Origin: Synechococcus sp. CS-1325
GTDB taxonomy: Bacteria; Cyanobacteriota; Cyanobacteriia; PCC-6307; Cyanobiaceae
Length of the DNA: 64,000 nucleotides
Direction of reading: 5' to 3'
NCBI GenBank assembly: GCA_025128135.1
Contig: JAHLYW010000030.1
Location: 109,449-173,448, forward strand
The notes beneath the pieces were generated by a model that worked only from the letters and a program-made list of their open reading frames with translations, was not told the DNA's origin and searched no databases. The number at the start of each line of letters is the position of its first letter. The stretch's first letter is position 1. Made by a program: the position numbers and the translations under genes. Of the stretch, positions 17,660 to 26,099 are shown one piece after another.

Positions 17660-17694
17660 TCTCCTGTCTAGGCTTCGTTTACGACAGGAGCGCC

Positions 17695-18288
17695 ATGACC
17701 GGCAGCGCCACCGCCAACCGGGCTTCCGCCAAGCGCGAGGCCCTGCTGAGCACCGCTCAGGATCTCTTCTCGCGTCAGGGCTACAGAGCCGTGGGCATCG
17801 ACACCCTGCTGGCCGAGGCCGGGGTGGCCAAAATGACGCTCTACAAGCAGTTCGGCTCAAAGGAAGAGCTGATCGCCGCCGTGCTGGAGCGCCTGGCCGG
17901 GCAGATCAGCTCGGCGCTCACCGCCCGGCTTGCACACGCAGCGGGAGGGAGCCAAGGCCGGATCCTGGCGGTGTTCGACTGGCTGGCGGATAGGGTCCGC
18001 TCCCCCGATTTCCACGGTTGTCTGTTCATGAAGGCGGCCAGCGAGTACCCCGAGGCCACCGATCGCCCCCGCCAGGCCGCGGAGACGTTCAAGGCAGGTT
18101 GCCGCGCGCTGTTGGAGGAGCAATGCAACGAACTCGGGATCGCTGATCCCTCTCGTCTGGCCCATCAGCTGCATCTCCTGCTCGAAGGCGCACTCGTGCT
18201 GTCGTTCCTCGAGCGCGATCCCCGCGCCGCCACAGAAGCCCGGGAAGCCGCAGCGGTGTTGCTCACCGCTGCGGCTCACGGTTCCTGA
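17695..18288 (+). CDS. TetR-family transcriptional regulator
   Basis: 197 residues. The N-terminal helix-turn-helix is clear: KREALLSTAQDLFSRQGYRAVGIDTLLAEAGVAKMTLYKQFGSKEELIAAVL (residues 13-64). The C-terminal all-helical ligand domain includes DFHGCLFMKAASEYPE near residue 103, a block typical of TetR regulators linked to SDR, GST or quinone detoxification. It probably represses itself and the GST/flavin-protein operon through the palindromes at 17618-17659. Its 3' end overlaps the convergent channel gene by 13 bp. Confidence 0.9.
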   Translation: MTGSATANRASAKREALLSTAQDLFSRQGYRAVGIDTLLAEAGVAKMTLYKQFGSKEELIAAVLERLAGQISSALTARLAHAAGGSQGRILAVFDWLADRVRSPDFHGCLFMKAASEYPEATDRPRQAAETFKAGCRALLEEQCNELGIADPSRLAHQLHLLLEGALVLSFLERDPRAATEAREAAAVLLTAAAHGS

Positions 18289-19193
18289 TCGTCCGGGACT
18301 TGAGAAGTTGCGATCGCTCGGGTGCGATGCAGGGCGTCGAGATCCACCCTGCGCAGCCCGCTGGCGTCTTCTGAAACCAGATCGGCGAACACCTGGCCTT
18401 CGAGAATGTCCTCGATCCGGTAGTTGTGAAGCTGCAGCAAGGGGGATCCGGTTACCTCATCGGTTCCCTCCACCAGCACCAGAATCGCCCCGCTGGCGCG
18501 GTGGATCGCCTCCACTCCATAGCGAACCAGCGGGCTTTCCACCGTGAGCGGGTGGCTGAGCACGGCGGTGAGGTGCAGCTGTGGTGTGCTGCTGTTGAGC
18601 AAGGGCAGCGGATGGAGGCGGCGCTGCACGATTCCGGGTTCTATTTCCTCATCAAGAAACAAAACCATCGCGTAGGAAACCTTCAACCAGTAGGTGGGAT
18701 CTGCGGTCACAAAACGGCAGCTGAGATGGCCGCCCGGCAACCAGCTCAGACACAGATTCCGGCTGAACTGAAGTGGGGCATCCACCTTGGTGAAGCGCAG
18801 AAAAAAAAGTCCCGTCACCATGGCGTTGGTGAGCAACCCGGCGATCCGCTGCAACGCAGCCAGGGCCAGGGTGTAGATCGAGGTGACCCTAGCGGATTGA
18901 AAACTGGCACTGAACAGGTTCTGAAGCGAAAACACCGCGCTGGCAGGCAGGCCCATGGCCCCATCTCCATCGAGATGGCTGGCATCCAGTTGAAAGGCCA
19001 GCGCAAAAATCACCACCTCGGCGATGTAGAGGCAGGTCATGGCGAGGAAGAACACCGGCCATGGCATCCGTAAGGCCATCGAAACCGGCTGGCGCCAGAG
19101 GCTTCTCCACGGACTGCGCTGGATTCCGAGACTGAGTCGATGCCGCCGGACCATCGACCGGAGGATCGGGGGAAGCAACGGGGCGATGCTCAT
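18276..19193 (-). CDS. KirBac-like inward-rectifier channel with non-canonical selectivity filter
   Basis: 305 residues. Slide-helix region 30-45, TM1 about 46-68 (PVFFLAMTCLYIAEVVIFAL), pore helix plus filter at 88-100 (FSLQNLFSASFQS), TM2 about 104-132, then FFLRFTKVDAPLQFS, equivalent to the Kir linker. A cytoplasmic IRK beta domain follows (about 145-290), with EGTDEVTGSPLLQLHNYRIEDI typical of Kir channels. Where KirBac has TVGYG, this protein has SASFQ (residues 95-99), so potassium selectivity cannot be assumed. It is the last gene of a tight leftward operon, 6 bp after the DipZ-like gene. Confidence 0.75.
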   Translation of the reverse strand: MSIAPLLPPILRSMVRRHRLSLGIQRSPWRSLWRQPVSMALRMPWPVFFLAMTCLYIAEVVIFALAFQLDASHLDGDGAMGLPASAVFSLQNLFSASFQSARVTSIYTLALAALQRIAGLLTNAMVTGLFFLRFTKVDAPLQFSRNLCLSWLPGGHLSCRFVTADPTYWLKVSYAMVLFLDEEIEPGIVQRRLHPLPLLNSSTPQLHLTAVLSHPLTVESPLVRYGVEAIHRASGAILVLVEGTDEVTGSPLLQLHNYRIEDILEGQVFADLVSEDASGLRRVDLDALHRTRAIATSQVPDDQEP

Positions 19194-19199
19194 GGTGCT

Positions 19200-20447
19200 T
19201 CAGGGCCTGACCAGACCGGTGGGCACATTGCGGAAGCCCGCTTCGCGCAGCAGCTGCTGAATCGTCTGCTCCGACTTGGCATAGGAACCTTCTCCGAAGT
19301 GGCTGGCGCGGATGCGTCCCTGATGGTCGATGAAGTAAAAAGCCGGCCAGTAGGTGTTGTTGAAGGCCTTCCAGATCGTGAAGTCGTTGTCGATCACCAC
19401 CGGGAAGGTCACCCCCAGTCTGCCGCTGGCCTTGCGCACATTGGCGAGGTCACGCTCGAAGGCAAACTCCGGCGAATGCACCCCGATCACCACCAGACCG
19501 TGGTTCCTGTACTTCTGAGCCCAGGCCCGCACATGGGGAAGAGTGCGCACGCAGTTGATGCAGGAATAGGTCCAGATATCAATCAGCACCACCTTGCCCC
19601 AGAGCTGATCACGGCTGAGCGGTGGAGAATGCAGCCACACCGCCCCCTTTGGGAAGGGGGGCAGTGTGCCCAGAACAGGCAGGTTGCTCGCTGCGATCAC
19701 AGCCGAACCCCCCGGTGGCCTGGTTGGCCCATGCCGGAGCAGGGTTTTCTCCAGGGCGTTGGTATCCGCCAGGGCGAACCGGGCCAGGGAGGCCTGATCC
19801 AGCCCCAGGGCGATGGCCCCCACGCTGAGCAAAACGGCGCCACCAAGGCCACGGCGCCACCAGACGGCAGCAGGCACGGCCCCCTTCAAGGCCAGAGCGA
19901 GACGACCGCCGACCAGCAGGACAAGCGCCAGGGAAGTGACGGCTCCAAGGGCGTAGGCCAGTAACAGCAGAACCGTCTGGGGGGTGGCTCCCTGCAGTGC
20001 CGCGCCGGTTAGGACCAGGCCAAGAATCGGCCCGGCGCAGGGCGCCCAGAGCAGGCCGGTCGCCACGCCCAGCACAACCGAAGCGGCAGGCCCCGTGCCG
20101 GATCCGTCCCGCCGCTCCTGGCGAAGCGCAAGCCGGCCCCCCAGACGCACCAAGGGTTGACAGAATCGCTCGGCAAATCTTGGCGCCACCAGGGCCAGTC
20201 CGAAGCAGCCCAGAAGCACGAGTGCCGCCGTTCGGCCGAGCAGGTTGGCGCGCAAAGCCCAGCTGCCACCGAGCACTGCCAGCAAAGCCACGGCGGTGAA
20301 ACTGATCGCCATCCCCGCCAGCAGGGGCAGGCCGCTGCGGAGAAATGGCTGGCCGGCGCGGCTGAAGACGAACGGCAGGACCGGAAGAATGCAGGGACTG
20401 AGAATGGTCAGCCCCCCGGCCAGGAAGGCCAGCAGCAGCAGCACCAT
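19200..20447 (-). CDS. DipZ-like CcdA-thioredoxin fusion
   Basis: 415 residues. The N-terminal CcdA/DsbD-beta membrane domain (about 1-215) carries the two reactive cysteines in the usual places: C19 in SPCILPVLP and C137 in LLWAPCAGPILG. An extracytoplasmic thioredoxin/TlpA-like domain (about 270-405) has the active-site motif C296-I-N-C299 in IDIWTYSCINCVRTLP, with IGVHSPEFAFE and a cis-Pro in NNTYWPAFYFID. It should move electrons from cytoplasmic thioredoxin to periplasmic or lumenal thiols. Longer DipZ proteins have an extra C-terminal carbohydrate-binding-like domain that is absent here. It sits 21 bp after the DUF4079 gene. Confidence 0.88.
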   Translation of the reverse strand: MVLLLLAFLAGGLTILSPCILPVLPFVFSRAGQPFLRSGLPLLAGMAISFTAVALLAVLGGSWALRANLLGRTAALVLLGCFGLALVAPRFAERFCQPLVRLGGRLALRQERRDGSGTGPAASVVLGVATGLLWAPCAGPILGLVLTGAALQGATPQTVLLLLAYALGAVTSLALVLLVGGRLALALKGAVPAAVWWRRGLGGAVLLSVGAIALGLDQASLARFALADTNALEKTLLRHGPTRPPGGSAVIAASNLPVLGTLPPFPKGAVWLHSPPLSRDQLWGKVVLIDIWTYSCINCVRTLPHVRAWAQKYRNHGLVVIGVHSPEFAFERDLANVRKASGRLGVTFPVVIDNDFTIWKAFNNTYWPAFYFIDHQGRIRASHFGEGSYAKSEQTIQQLLREAGFRNVPTGLVRP

Positions 20448-20468
20448 GGCGTTGAGGTGCGAGGGAGA

Positions 20469-21182
20469 TCAGGGGGGCGGGGTTCCCGGTGCCGGGGCTG
20501 GGCACGTTTTTGCCTGGAAATCACAGGCGTAGATCGTGGCCTTCTGCCAGCTGAGCGGGATTTCCAGCAGATCCCTGGGGCCGCTGATCCCCTGGGCCAG
20601 GAAGATCAAGGCGGCCAGGACGTTGGCACTGATATGCAGCCGGCGCCAGCGCAGGTGCTTGTGGATCTCGGGCCGGCAGGCCACCGAGAACAGCATCAGG
20701 CCGGCGAGGCCGATACCGCCCCAGAAGTGCGATTGCCAGAAGGCGGGATCAAAGGGGTTGTCGCTGAGCCGGAACACCTCCGGCTGCAGGCCAAGACCGA
20801 TCACACCTGCCCAGCAGAGCAGGGCAAAACTGGCCCGATAGGCGGCTCGCTTCACCCTCCAGAGGGCCGCCAGGGCGACCCCGGATCCGATCAGCACCAA
20901 AAGAAGCAGCGCCAGCCTGGAAGCTCCCCCCTCGAAGGAGGAGAGGGGATGCTTGGTGACGATCACCACAGCTTCGGCGAGCAGCACGATCGCCACCACC
21001 GCAGCCGCCAGCCACTTGCCCAGATCGGCGTGATCCCGGCCCACCGTGGGCGGATGCTTGGCCTGGGTGAGGCGGCGGTCCCGGGTCTGCTGTGCCAGGC
21101 GCAGCACCATTCCCAGCAAGGGGTAAACCAGCACCACCGCCAGGGCCGGGTGGAGCAGCCAGAGCCAGTCGACGGATTGCAT
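20469..21182 (-). CDS. DUF4079 family cytochrome b561-like membrane protein
   Basis: 237 residues with about six hydrophobic segments. The histidines LLHPALAVVLVYPLLG (near residue 11), QSHFWGGIGLAGLMLFSVA (near 150), HKHLRWRRLHISANVLAALIFLAQGISGPRDLL (near 175-205) are placed as in cyanobacterial DUF4079 and b561-type haem proteins. Haem binding is inferred, not shown. A short Cys-containing tail (CDFQAKTCPAPAP) follows the last helix. It is second in the DM13-DUF4079-DipZ-channel operon, 3 bp after the DM13 gene. Confidence 0.75.
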   Translation of the reverse strand: MQSVDWLWLLHPALAVVLVYPLLGMVLRLAQQTRDRRLTQAKHPPTVGRDHADLGKWLAAAVVAIVLLAEAVVIVTKHPLSSFEGGASRLALLLLVLIGSGVALAALWRVKRAAYRASFALLCWAGVIGLGLQPEVFRLSDNPFDPAFWQSHFWGGIGLAGLMLFSVACRPEIHKHLRWRRLHISANVLAALIFLAQGISGPRDLLEIPLSWQKATIYACDFQAKTCPAPAPGTPPP

Positions 21183-21185
21183 GGC

Positions 21186-21659
21186 TCAGGGCTTCAGCGG
21201 GGCCCAGGCCATCGTGGCGTTGAACTTCTTGCACCAGATCAGCACCGATCCCTGCTTGCCCAGGTCGATCGAGGCAGGAATCACATAGCTCTGGGCGCCG
21301 GCGGCAGACTTCAGCGAGGCCAGAATCGTGTAGGTGCCGGCCTTGAGTGGATAGCCGGGGGCCTTGGTGCTCGCCAGGGGGGTGGCCGACGGGCTGAAGA
21401 TCACCTTCAGGTCGGGAGCCATGTCATTGGTCTTGAAATCACTGCTGAGCACCAGCAGCTGCTTGCCGCCTTCCTTCTTGACCATGAAGCTGCCGCTGAC
21501 CGGCGCTTCGGCCTTGCGAAAGCTGTGCTTGGCGGTGGCACCAGCCGGGGCCATCATCTTGTCGTCCTTCATCATGCTCTGGGCCTGAACGGGAACTGCG
21601 GAGCCGCCGATCATGGCCAGAGCCAGGGAGCTGATCAGGGTTGTCTTGAGAGCCGTCAT
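21186..21659 (-). CDS. Secreted DM13-domain protein
   Basis: 157 residues. A signal peptide (about 1-27, ending VPVQAQ) is followed by a Met/Lys-rich linker and a DM13 domain (about 50-157): VSGSFMVKKEGGKQLLVLSSDF, APDLKVIFSP, GAQSYVIPASIDL, and the single conserved cysteine C143 in SVLIWCKKFNATMAWA. DM13 domains often occur with DOMON and cytochrome b561 modules and are proposed to take part in redox reactions through that cysteine (family knowledge). It is first gene of the leftward operon, so its promoter must lie in or near the 33-bp gap before the DMT transporter. Confidence 0.85.
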   Translation of the reverse strand: MTALKTTLISSLALAMIGGSAVPVQAQSMMKDDKMMAPAGATAKHSFRKAEAPVSGSFMVKKEGGKQLLVLSSDFKTNDMAPDLKVIFSPSATPLASTKAPGYPLKAGTYTILASLKSAAGAQSYVIPASIDLGKQGSVLIWCKKFNATMAWAPLKP

Positions 21660-21692
21660 GACGAATGCAGACTGAGAACATTCCCTCTACCG

Positions 21693-22676
21693 ATGAACGA
21701 ACCGATCGGATTGGTGCTCAAGGATCCGGCCTGGCGGAGCGTTCTGCCCCTCGGCCTGTACGTGTTGCTCAAGGGACTTGATGCAACGGTGCTCAAAGCC
21801 CTGCAGACCTATGGAGCCGCCCATACGGTGAACGGTGAAAACCCGATCAGCTTCTGCAACGTGTTTTTCGTGGCCCAGCTGGTGATCGGACTGGCCTCCC
21901 TGATCGCGGGAAGGGCCTCCATCGGGCCTGGGATGGCCCTGTTGAACGTGGCGGATCGAAAGCTGCTGTTCATCGATGCCGGGCTGGGGCTGTTCATCGG
22001 CCCGATCGCCTACTACTTCGCCCTCGAATCCCTGTCGGTGATCAGCCAGACCCTGCTGTTTGCACTGGTTCTGCCGGTCTCAGCCCTGCTGGCGCGCCAG
22101 TTTCTGGGCGAAAGGCTGCCACAGGGCTTCTGGCTCGGTCTCAGCCTGATCGCCACTGGGCTGTTGCTGCCAGGGGCGGCGATGGCGGCGGCGGGTGGAC
22201 ACGGCGATCAGCTGAGCGGCTACGGCTGGGCCCTGGTGGGAGTACTGGCCTTCAGCTCCACCGCCGTGACCGGCCGCAGCATCGCCACCCGGCACTGGCC
22301 GGCCGTGGTCACGGTGGGCATTCCCTCAACGATCTCGGCGCTGCTGTTCGGAATCATCGCTCTGGTGCTGTTCGGACCCGGCCACTTCCACCTGCTCAAC
22401 CTGCGCTGGGTCGTGGGAGTGATCCTGATCTACGGCCTCACCCTCTCGCTCGGGAGCAGCCGGGCCCTGGCGCTGGCCTATCGCCACTGCAGCGTGGCGA
22501 CCGTGTCGATCTGGGGTTCCCTGACGCTCGTGGTGGCGATCGCCAGCGCGGCTCTGCTGCTGGGGGAGCCCCTCGGCATGGCAACCATGGCGGGGGTGGT
22601 GATCCTGCTGGCCGGGATCCTGATCAGCCACCGTGCCAACCGATCCGATCCGGTCCTTCGCCGGTACATCTCCTGA
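21693..22676 (+). CDS. EamA/DMT-superfamily transporter
   Basis: 327 residues with about ten membrane segments, for example LLFIDAGLGLFIGPIAYYFALESLSV near residue 90 and the repeated EamA end ALAYRHCSVATVSIWGSLTLVVAIASAALLLGEPLGMATMAGVVILLAGILIS near 265. The ALEPL/LLGEPL-type helix is characteristic. The substrate is unknown (family members move metabolites, amino acids or drugs). Start ATG at 21693; the frame is open further upstream, but that is antisense to the DipZ operon and not convincing. The start of the sigma gene follows after 22 bp. Confidence 0.85.
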   Translation: MNEPIGLVLKDPAWRSVLPLGLYVLLKGLDATVLKALQTYGAAHTVNGENPISFCNVFFVAQLVIGLASLIAGRASIGPGMALLNVADRKLLFIDAGLGLFIGPIAYYFALESLSVISQTLLFALVLPVSALLARQFLGERLPQGFWLGLSLIATGLLLPGAAMAAAGGHGDQLSGYGWALVGVLAFSSTAVTGRSIATRHWPAVVTVGIPSTISALLFGIIALVLFGPGHFHLLNLRWVVGVILIYGLTLSLGSSRALALAYRHCSVATVSIWGSLTLVVAIASAALLLGEPLGMATMAGVVILLAGILISHRANRSDPVLRRYIS

Positions 22677-22698
22677 CGGTGCCGCCGCGACGGCCTAC

Positions 22699-23283
22699 AT
22701 GGGACTCCGACCATCGATGGCTGATTCTCCGATCCGGGCAGCGTTGGACAAGGCGCTGATGGCACACCAGCCACCCCATGACGATCTGGCCGGCCTCTAT
22801 GACGCCTGCTCAGGGCCGGTGTATCGCCTGGCCCTGCGGCTTTGCTGCTCAAGCCAGGAGGCGGAAGATCTCTGTCACGACGTCTTTCTGCGCTACTGGC
22901 AACAGGACCGCTACGAACCTTCCCGCGGACCGGTGCTGGCCTATCTGTTGATGTTGACCCGCTCGATGGCAATCAACCGGATCAACCAGCGCAAGAACCG
23001 CTGGCAGCTGCTGCAACGCTGGTCACAGCAGTTGTTCCCCCGTGCTGGGCCCGGCCCCCAGGCCAGTGCGGAGGCCGAAGATCTGGCCGGAAGGGTTCGC
23101 ACGGCCCTCGCGGCGATTCCGACCAATCAACGCGAGGTACTGGAGATGGCTTACTACGAAGGCCTGAGCCAGTCGGCCATCGCGGAGCGGTTGCAACAGC
23201 CCCTCGGCACCGTCAAGACCCGCTCCCGACAGGGCCTGATCCGCCTGCGGGAGCTGCTGATCGATTTCCGGAGCACCCCATGA
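22699..23283 (+). CDS. ECF (SigK-like) RNA polymerase sigma factor
   Basis: About 194 residues. Region 2: LAGLYDACSGPVYRLALRLCCSSQEAEDLCHDVFLRYWQQ with RGPVLAYLLMLTRSMAINRI (DNA melting and -10 recognition). Region 4: ALAAIPTNQREVLEMAYYEGLSQSAIAERLQQPLGTVKTRSRQGLIRLREL, the -35-binding helix-turn-helix. ATG at 22699 or 22717 can start it. Its stop overlaps the ATG of the anti-sigma gene (ATGA), so the pair is co-translated. Targets are unknown; the neighbouring redox operon is the obvious candidate. Confidence 0.9.
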   Translation: MGLRPSMADSPIRAALDKALMAHQPPHDDLAGLYDACSGPVYRLALRLCCSSQEAEDLCHDVFLRYWQQDRYEPSRGPVLAYLLMLTRSMAINRINQRKNRWQLLQRWSQQLFPRAGPGPQASAEAEDLAGRVRTALAAIPTNQREVLEMAYYEGLSQSAIAERLQQPLGTVKTRSRQGLIRLRELLIDFRSTP

Positions 23284-24020
23284 ACCCCCACCCCCACGAC
23301 AGCAACCCGGAGAGCTCAAGCGACGCCCTGCTGGCTGGCCATGCCCTCGGTGACCTGGATGCAGCCGAACGGGAGCAGCTCTCGTCATTGCTGCTTCGCA
23401 GGCCTGAGTTGCGCGATCGCCTCGGCGAATTCCAGACCACCCTGGAACTGCTCCCCCTGGCCTTGCCGGCGGCGACGCCACCGCTGCGCCTCCGCCACCG
23501 GCTGCTGGAGCAGCGGGGTCAGCAGCCAAGCCCGGCCAGGCCCTTCGTCTGGGGGATCACAGCCCTGCTGGGCGTCGCCGTGATCGGCCTTGGCCTCGTG
23601 CAGCAGCAGACCAGCCGGCAACTGGCCAAGCTTCAGAACCAACTCAGCAGCCAGGCTCAGGGTGAGATCCGCTCAGCCTGGCCAAGCAGCGCCACCGCGC
23701 CGAGGCGCCTGCCGCTGGAAACCACCACCGCCGGCCTCCCGACGAACGGGGAGGTGATGGTGACGGGCAACCCGACCCACAACGTGCTGATGTTGAACAA
23801 TCTGCCGCCAGCCCCACCACGACACTTCTATCGACTCTGGGCCAGGGTTGATGGCGAGCTGATGGGCTGCGTCTCCTTCGTGCCCACGGAGCAGGGACAT
23901 GTGGCGATGTTGATCCCACCGATGCCCACCAGCCTGGCCACCAGCGTGAGCGTGAGCCTGGAAACCGATCCGATCGGCCGTTCGCCCACCGGGCCGATGC
24001 TGCTCAGCAGCAGCCTCTGA
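23280..24020 (+). CDS. Anti-sigma factor (RskA-like), membrane-anchored
   Basis: 246 residues. The N-terminal sigma-binding part (about 1-80) has LLAGHALGDLDAAEREQLSSLL, the anti-sigma-domain helix that matches RskA. One membrane segment, WGITALLGVAVIGLGLV (about 91-107), is followed by an extracytoplasmic RskA domain (about 140-246): GEVMVTGNPTHNVLMLNNLPPAPPRHFYRLWARVDGE. That layout lets an envelope signal free the sigma factor by proteolysis. No zinc-binding HxxxCxxC is visible, so it is not a ZAS redox-type anti-sigma. Confidence 0.88.
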   Translation: MNPHPHDSNPESSSDALLAGHALGDLDAAEREQLSSLLLRRPELRDRLGEFQTTLELLPLALPAATPPLRLRHRLLEQRGQQPSPARPFVWGITALLGVAVIGLGLVQQQTSRQLAKLQNQLSSQAQGEIRSAWPSSATAPRRLPLETTTAGLPTNGEVMVTGNPTHNVLMLNNLPPAPPRHFYRLWARVDGELMGCVSFVPTEQGHVAMLIPPMPTSLATSVSVSLETDPIGRSPTGPMLLSSSL

Positions 24021-24137
24021 AGCGAGCCTGGCTCAGGCCAGCGCGCCCGTGGTTCGGTCACCCCTCCTCCGGAGCCCTTGATCAGCTCCACAGCCTTTCA
24101 CTAAGGTCAGCAAGACAAGATTCATCCTTCATTTGCC

Positions 24138-26027
24138 ATGACGGTGCTGGAACAAGGCCAGATTCAGATCCACACCGAAAATATTTTTCCGATCATCAAG
24201 AAGGCCGTGTATTCCGGCCATGAGGTGTTCCTGCGGGAGCTGGTCAGCAACGGCGTGGATGCGATCAGCAAGCGCCGCATGGCCGCGATGGCGGGTGATT
24301 GCAGCGAAGGTGAGGAAGGCAGGATTCAGATCCGCATCAACAGGGAAGCAAAAACACTCACCATCAGCGACAACGGCATCGGCATGACGGCCGATGAAGT
24401 GAAGCGCTACATCAACCAGGTGGCCTTCTCCAGCGCCGAAGAGTTTCTGGAGAAATACAAGCGCGAAGACGATGCCATCATCGGCCACTTCGGCCTTGGC
24501 TTCTACTCCAGCTTCATGGTGGCGGCCAAGGTGGAGCTGGTGAGCCTCAGTGCCCGCGCCGGCTCCGAGGCCGTGCGCTGGAGCTGCGACGGCTCCCCCA
24601 ACTTCAGCCTCGAATCGGACGAACGCGCCGAGCCCGGCACCGATGTGATCCTGCACCTGCAGGAGGAGGAATTGGAATATATCGAGCCCTCCCGCATCCG
24701 CTCGCTGATCACCACCTACTGCGACTTCCTGCCGGTGGACGTGCAGCTGGAAGGCGAAACGGTCAACAAACGCCAGGCACCCTGGCGCCAGAGTGCCCGC
24801 GATCTCACCGACAACGACTACATCGAGCTCTACCGCTATCTCTACCCGTTCCAGGGTGATCCACTGCTCTGGGTGCACCTCAACACCGACTACCCCTACA
24901 CCCTGCAAGGCATTCTCTACTTCCCCCGGCTCACCGGCCGGGGCGATTGGGAGAAAGGCGAGATCCGCCTGTATTGCAACCAGGTGTTCGTTTCTGATTC
25001 GATCAAGGAGGTGGTGCCCCGCTACCTGCTGCCCCTGCGTGGCGTGATCGACTCGCCCGACATCCCCCTCAACGTGAGCCGCTCCGCCCTCCAGACCGAC
25101 CGGCGCGTGCGCTCGATCGGTGGCTTCGTGGCCAAGAAGGTGGGGGATCGGCTCAAGCAGCTCCAGAAAGACGACCCCCAGCGGTATGCCGAGATCTGGG
25201 AGGGGATCGCCCCCTTCATCAAGATCGGCGCCATGGAAGATGACAAGTTCGCCGAGCAGGTGGCCGATCTGGTGCTGTTCGGCACCACAGCCGCAGCCGC
25301 CGAGCCCGAGCCGATCGCCGTTGAGGGGAAAACCTTCACCACCCTCTCCGCCTACCGAAATCGCCTGGCGGCCGAAAACGACCAGCGCATTCTTTATTGC
25401 ACCGATGAGGCTGGTCAGGCTGGCGCTCTCTCGCTCTGGCGGGGCCAGGGCGCCGAGGTGCTGCTGGCCGATTCGCTGATCGATGCCCAGTTCATTCCCT
25501 GGCTGGAAGCGCGCCACGAGGAGCTCACCTTCCGCCGCGTCGATGCCGAACTCGACGACAGCCTCCAGGAGAAGGAGAGCGAGCTGATCGATGCTCAGGG
25601 GAAGGACAACTCCGAGCAGTTGCGAAGCCTGTTCAAAGCTGCCCTCGCCAACGACAAGGTGACCATCCAGGTGCAGGCCCTCAAAGGGGATGTCGCGCCG
25701 GCCGCCCTGATCCTGCTGCCGGAGCAGATGCGACGCATCAACGACATGGGCGCGCTGATGGAGCAACGGCTTCCTGGCCTGCCCGATCACCACGTGCTGC
25801 TGATCAACCGCCGCCATCCCCTGGTGGAGGGCCTGCTGAAGCTCTCCGCCGGCTCGGTGATCACTGGGGCCGGCAGCTCCCCCAGCCAGCAGCTGGCCGA
25901 CGACCTCGGTCGTCACATCTACGAGCTGGCCCGCCTCTCGGTTGGGGGCCTTGAGCCCAATGAGCTGGCCGGCTTCCAGCAACGCAGCTCCGACCTGATG
26001 GGCCGGCTGATGGCGCGGGGGCTTTGA
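24138..26027 (+). CDS. htpG: Molecular chaperone HtpG (Hsp90)
   Basis: 629 residues. N-terminal ATPase domain: FLRELVSNGVDAISKRR near residue 35, ISDNGIGMTADEVKRYINQ near 80, GHFGLGFYSSFMVAAKVE near 117. Middle domain: ILYFPRLTGRGDWEKGEIRLYCNQVFVSDSIKEVVPRYLLPLRGVIDSPDIPLNVSR, the arginine finger in NVSR. The C-terminal dimerisation domain follows to residue 629. It is expressed from its own 117-bp upstream gap; I see no CIRCE palindrome there. Confidence 0.96.
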   Translation: MTVLEQGQIQIHTENIFPIIKKAVYSGHEVFLRELVSNGVDAISKRRMAAMAGDCSEGEEGRIQIRINREAKTLTISDNGIGMTADEVKRYINQVAFSSAEEFLEKYKREDDAIIGHFGLGFYSSFMVAAKVELVSLSARAGSEAVRWSCDGSPNFSLESDERAEPGTDVILHLQEEELEYIEPSRIRSLITTYCDFLPVDVQLEGETVNKRQAPWRQSARDLTDNDYIELYRYLYPFQGDPLLWVHLNTDYPYTLQGILYFPRLTGRGDWEKGEIRLYCNQVFVSDSIKEVVPRYLLPLRGVIDSPDIPLNVSRSALQTDRRVRSIGGFVAKKVGDRLKQLQKDDPQRYAEIWEGIAPFIKIGAMEDDKFAEQVADLVLFGTTAAAAEPEPIAVEGKTFTTLSAYRNRLAAENDQRILYCTDEAGQAGALSLWRGQGAEVLLADSLIDAQFIPWLEARHEELTFRRVDAELDDSLQEKESELIDAQGKDNSEQLRSLFKAALANDKVTIQVQALKGDVAPAALILLPEQMRRINDMGALMEQRLPGLPDHHVLLINRRHPLVEGLLKLSAGSVITGAGSSPSQQLADDLGRHIYELARLSVGGLEPNELAGFQQRSSDLMGRLMARGL

Positions 26028-26099
26028 GGCCCCGCCTCCTGTTTGCTAGGTTCGTTGCGTCGGGCTCAGCCCGTTTGTCATTTTCAACGGCTGAACGTC

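Noticed and set aside
24129-25982. 617-codon frame opposite htpG
   Set aside because: Exact antisense of htpG with no independent support.
26014-26034. GCGGGG/CCCCGC hairpin at the end of htpG as a terminator
   Set aside because: Only 6 bp of stem and no T run; termination there is not supported.
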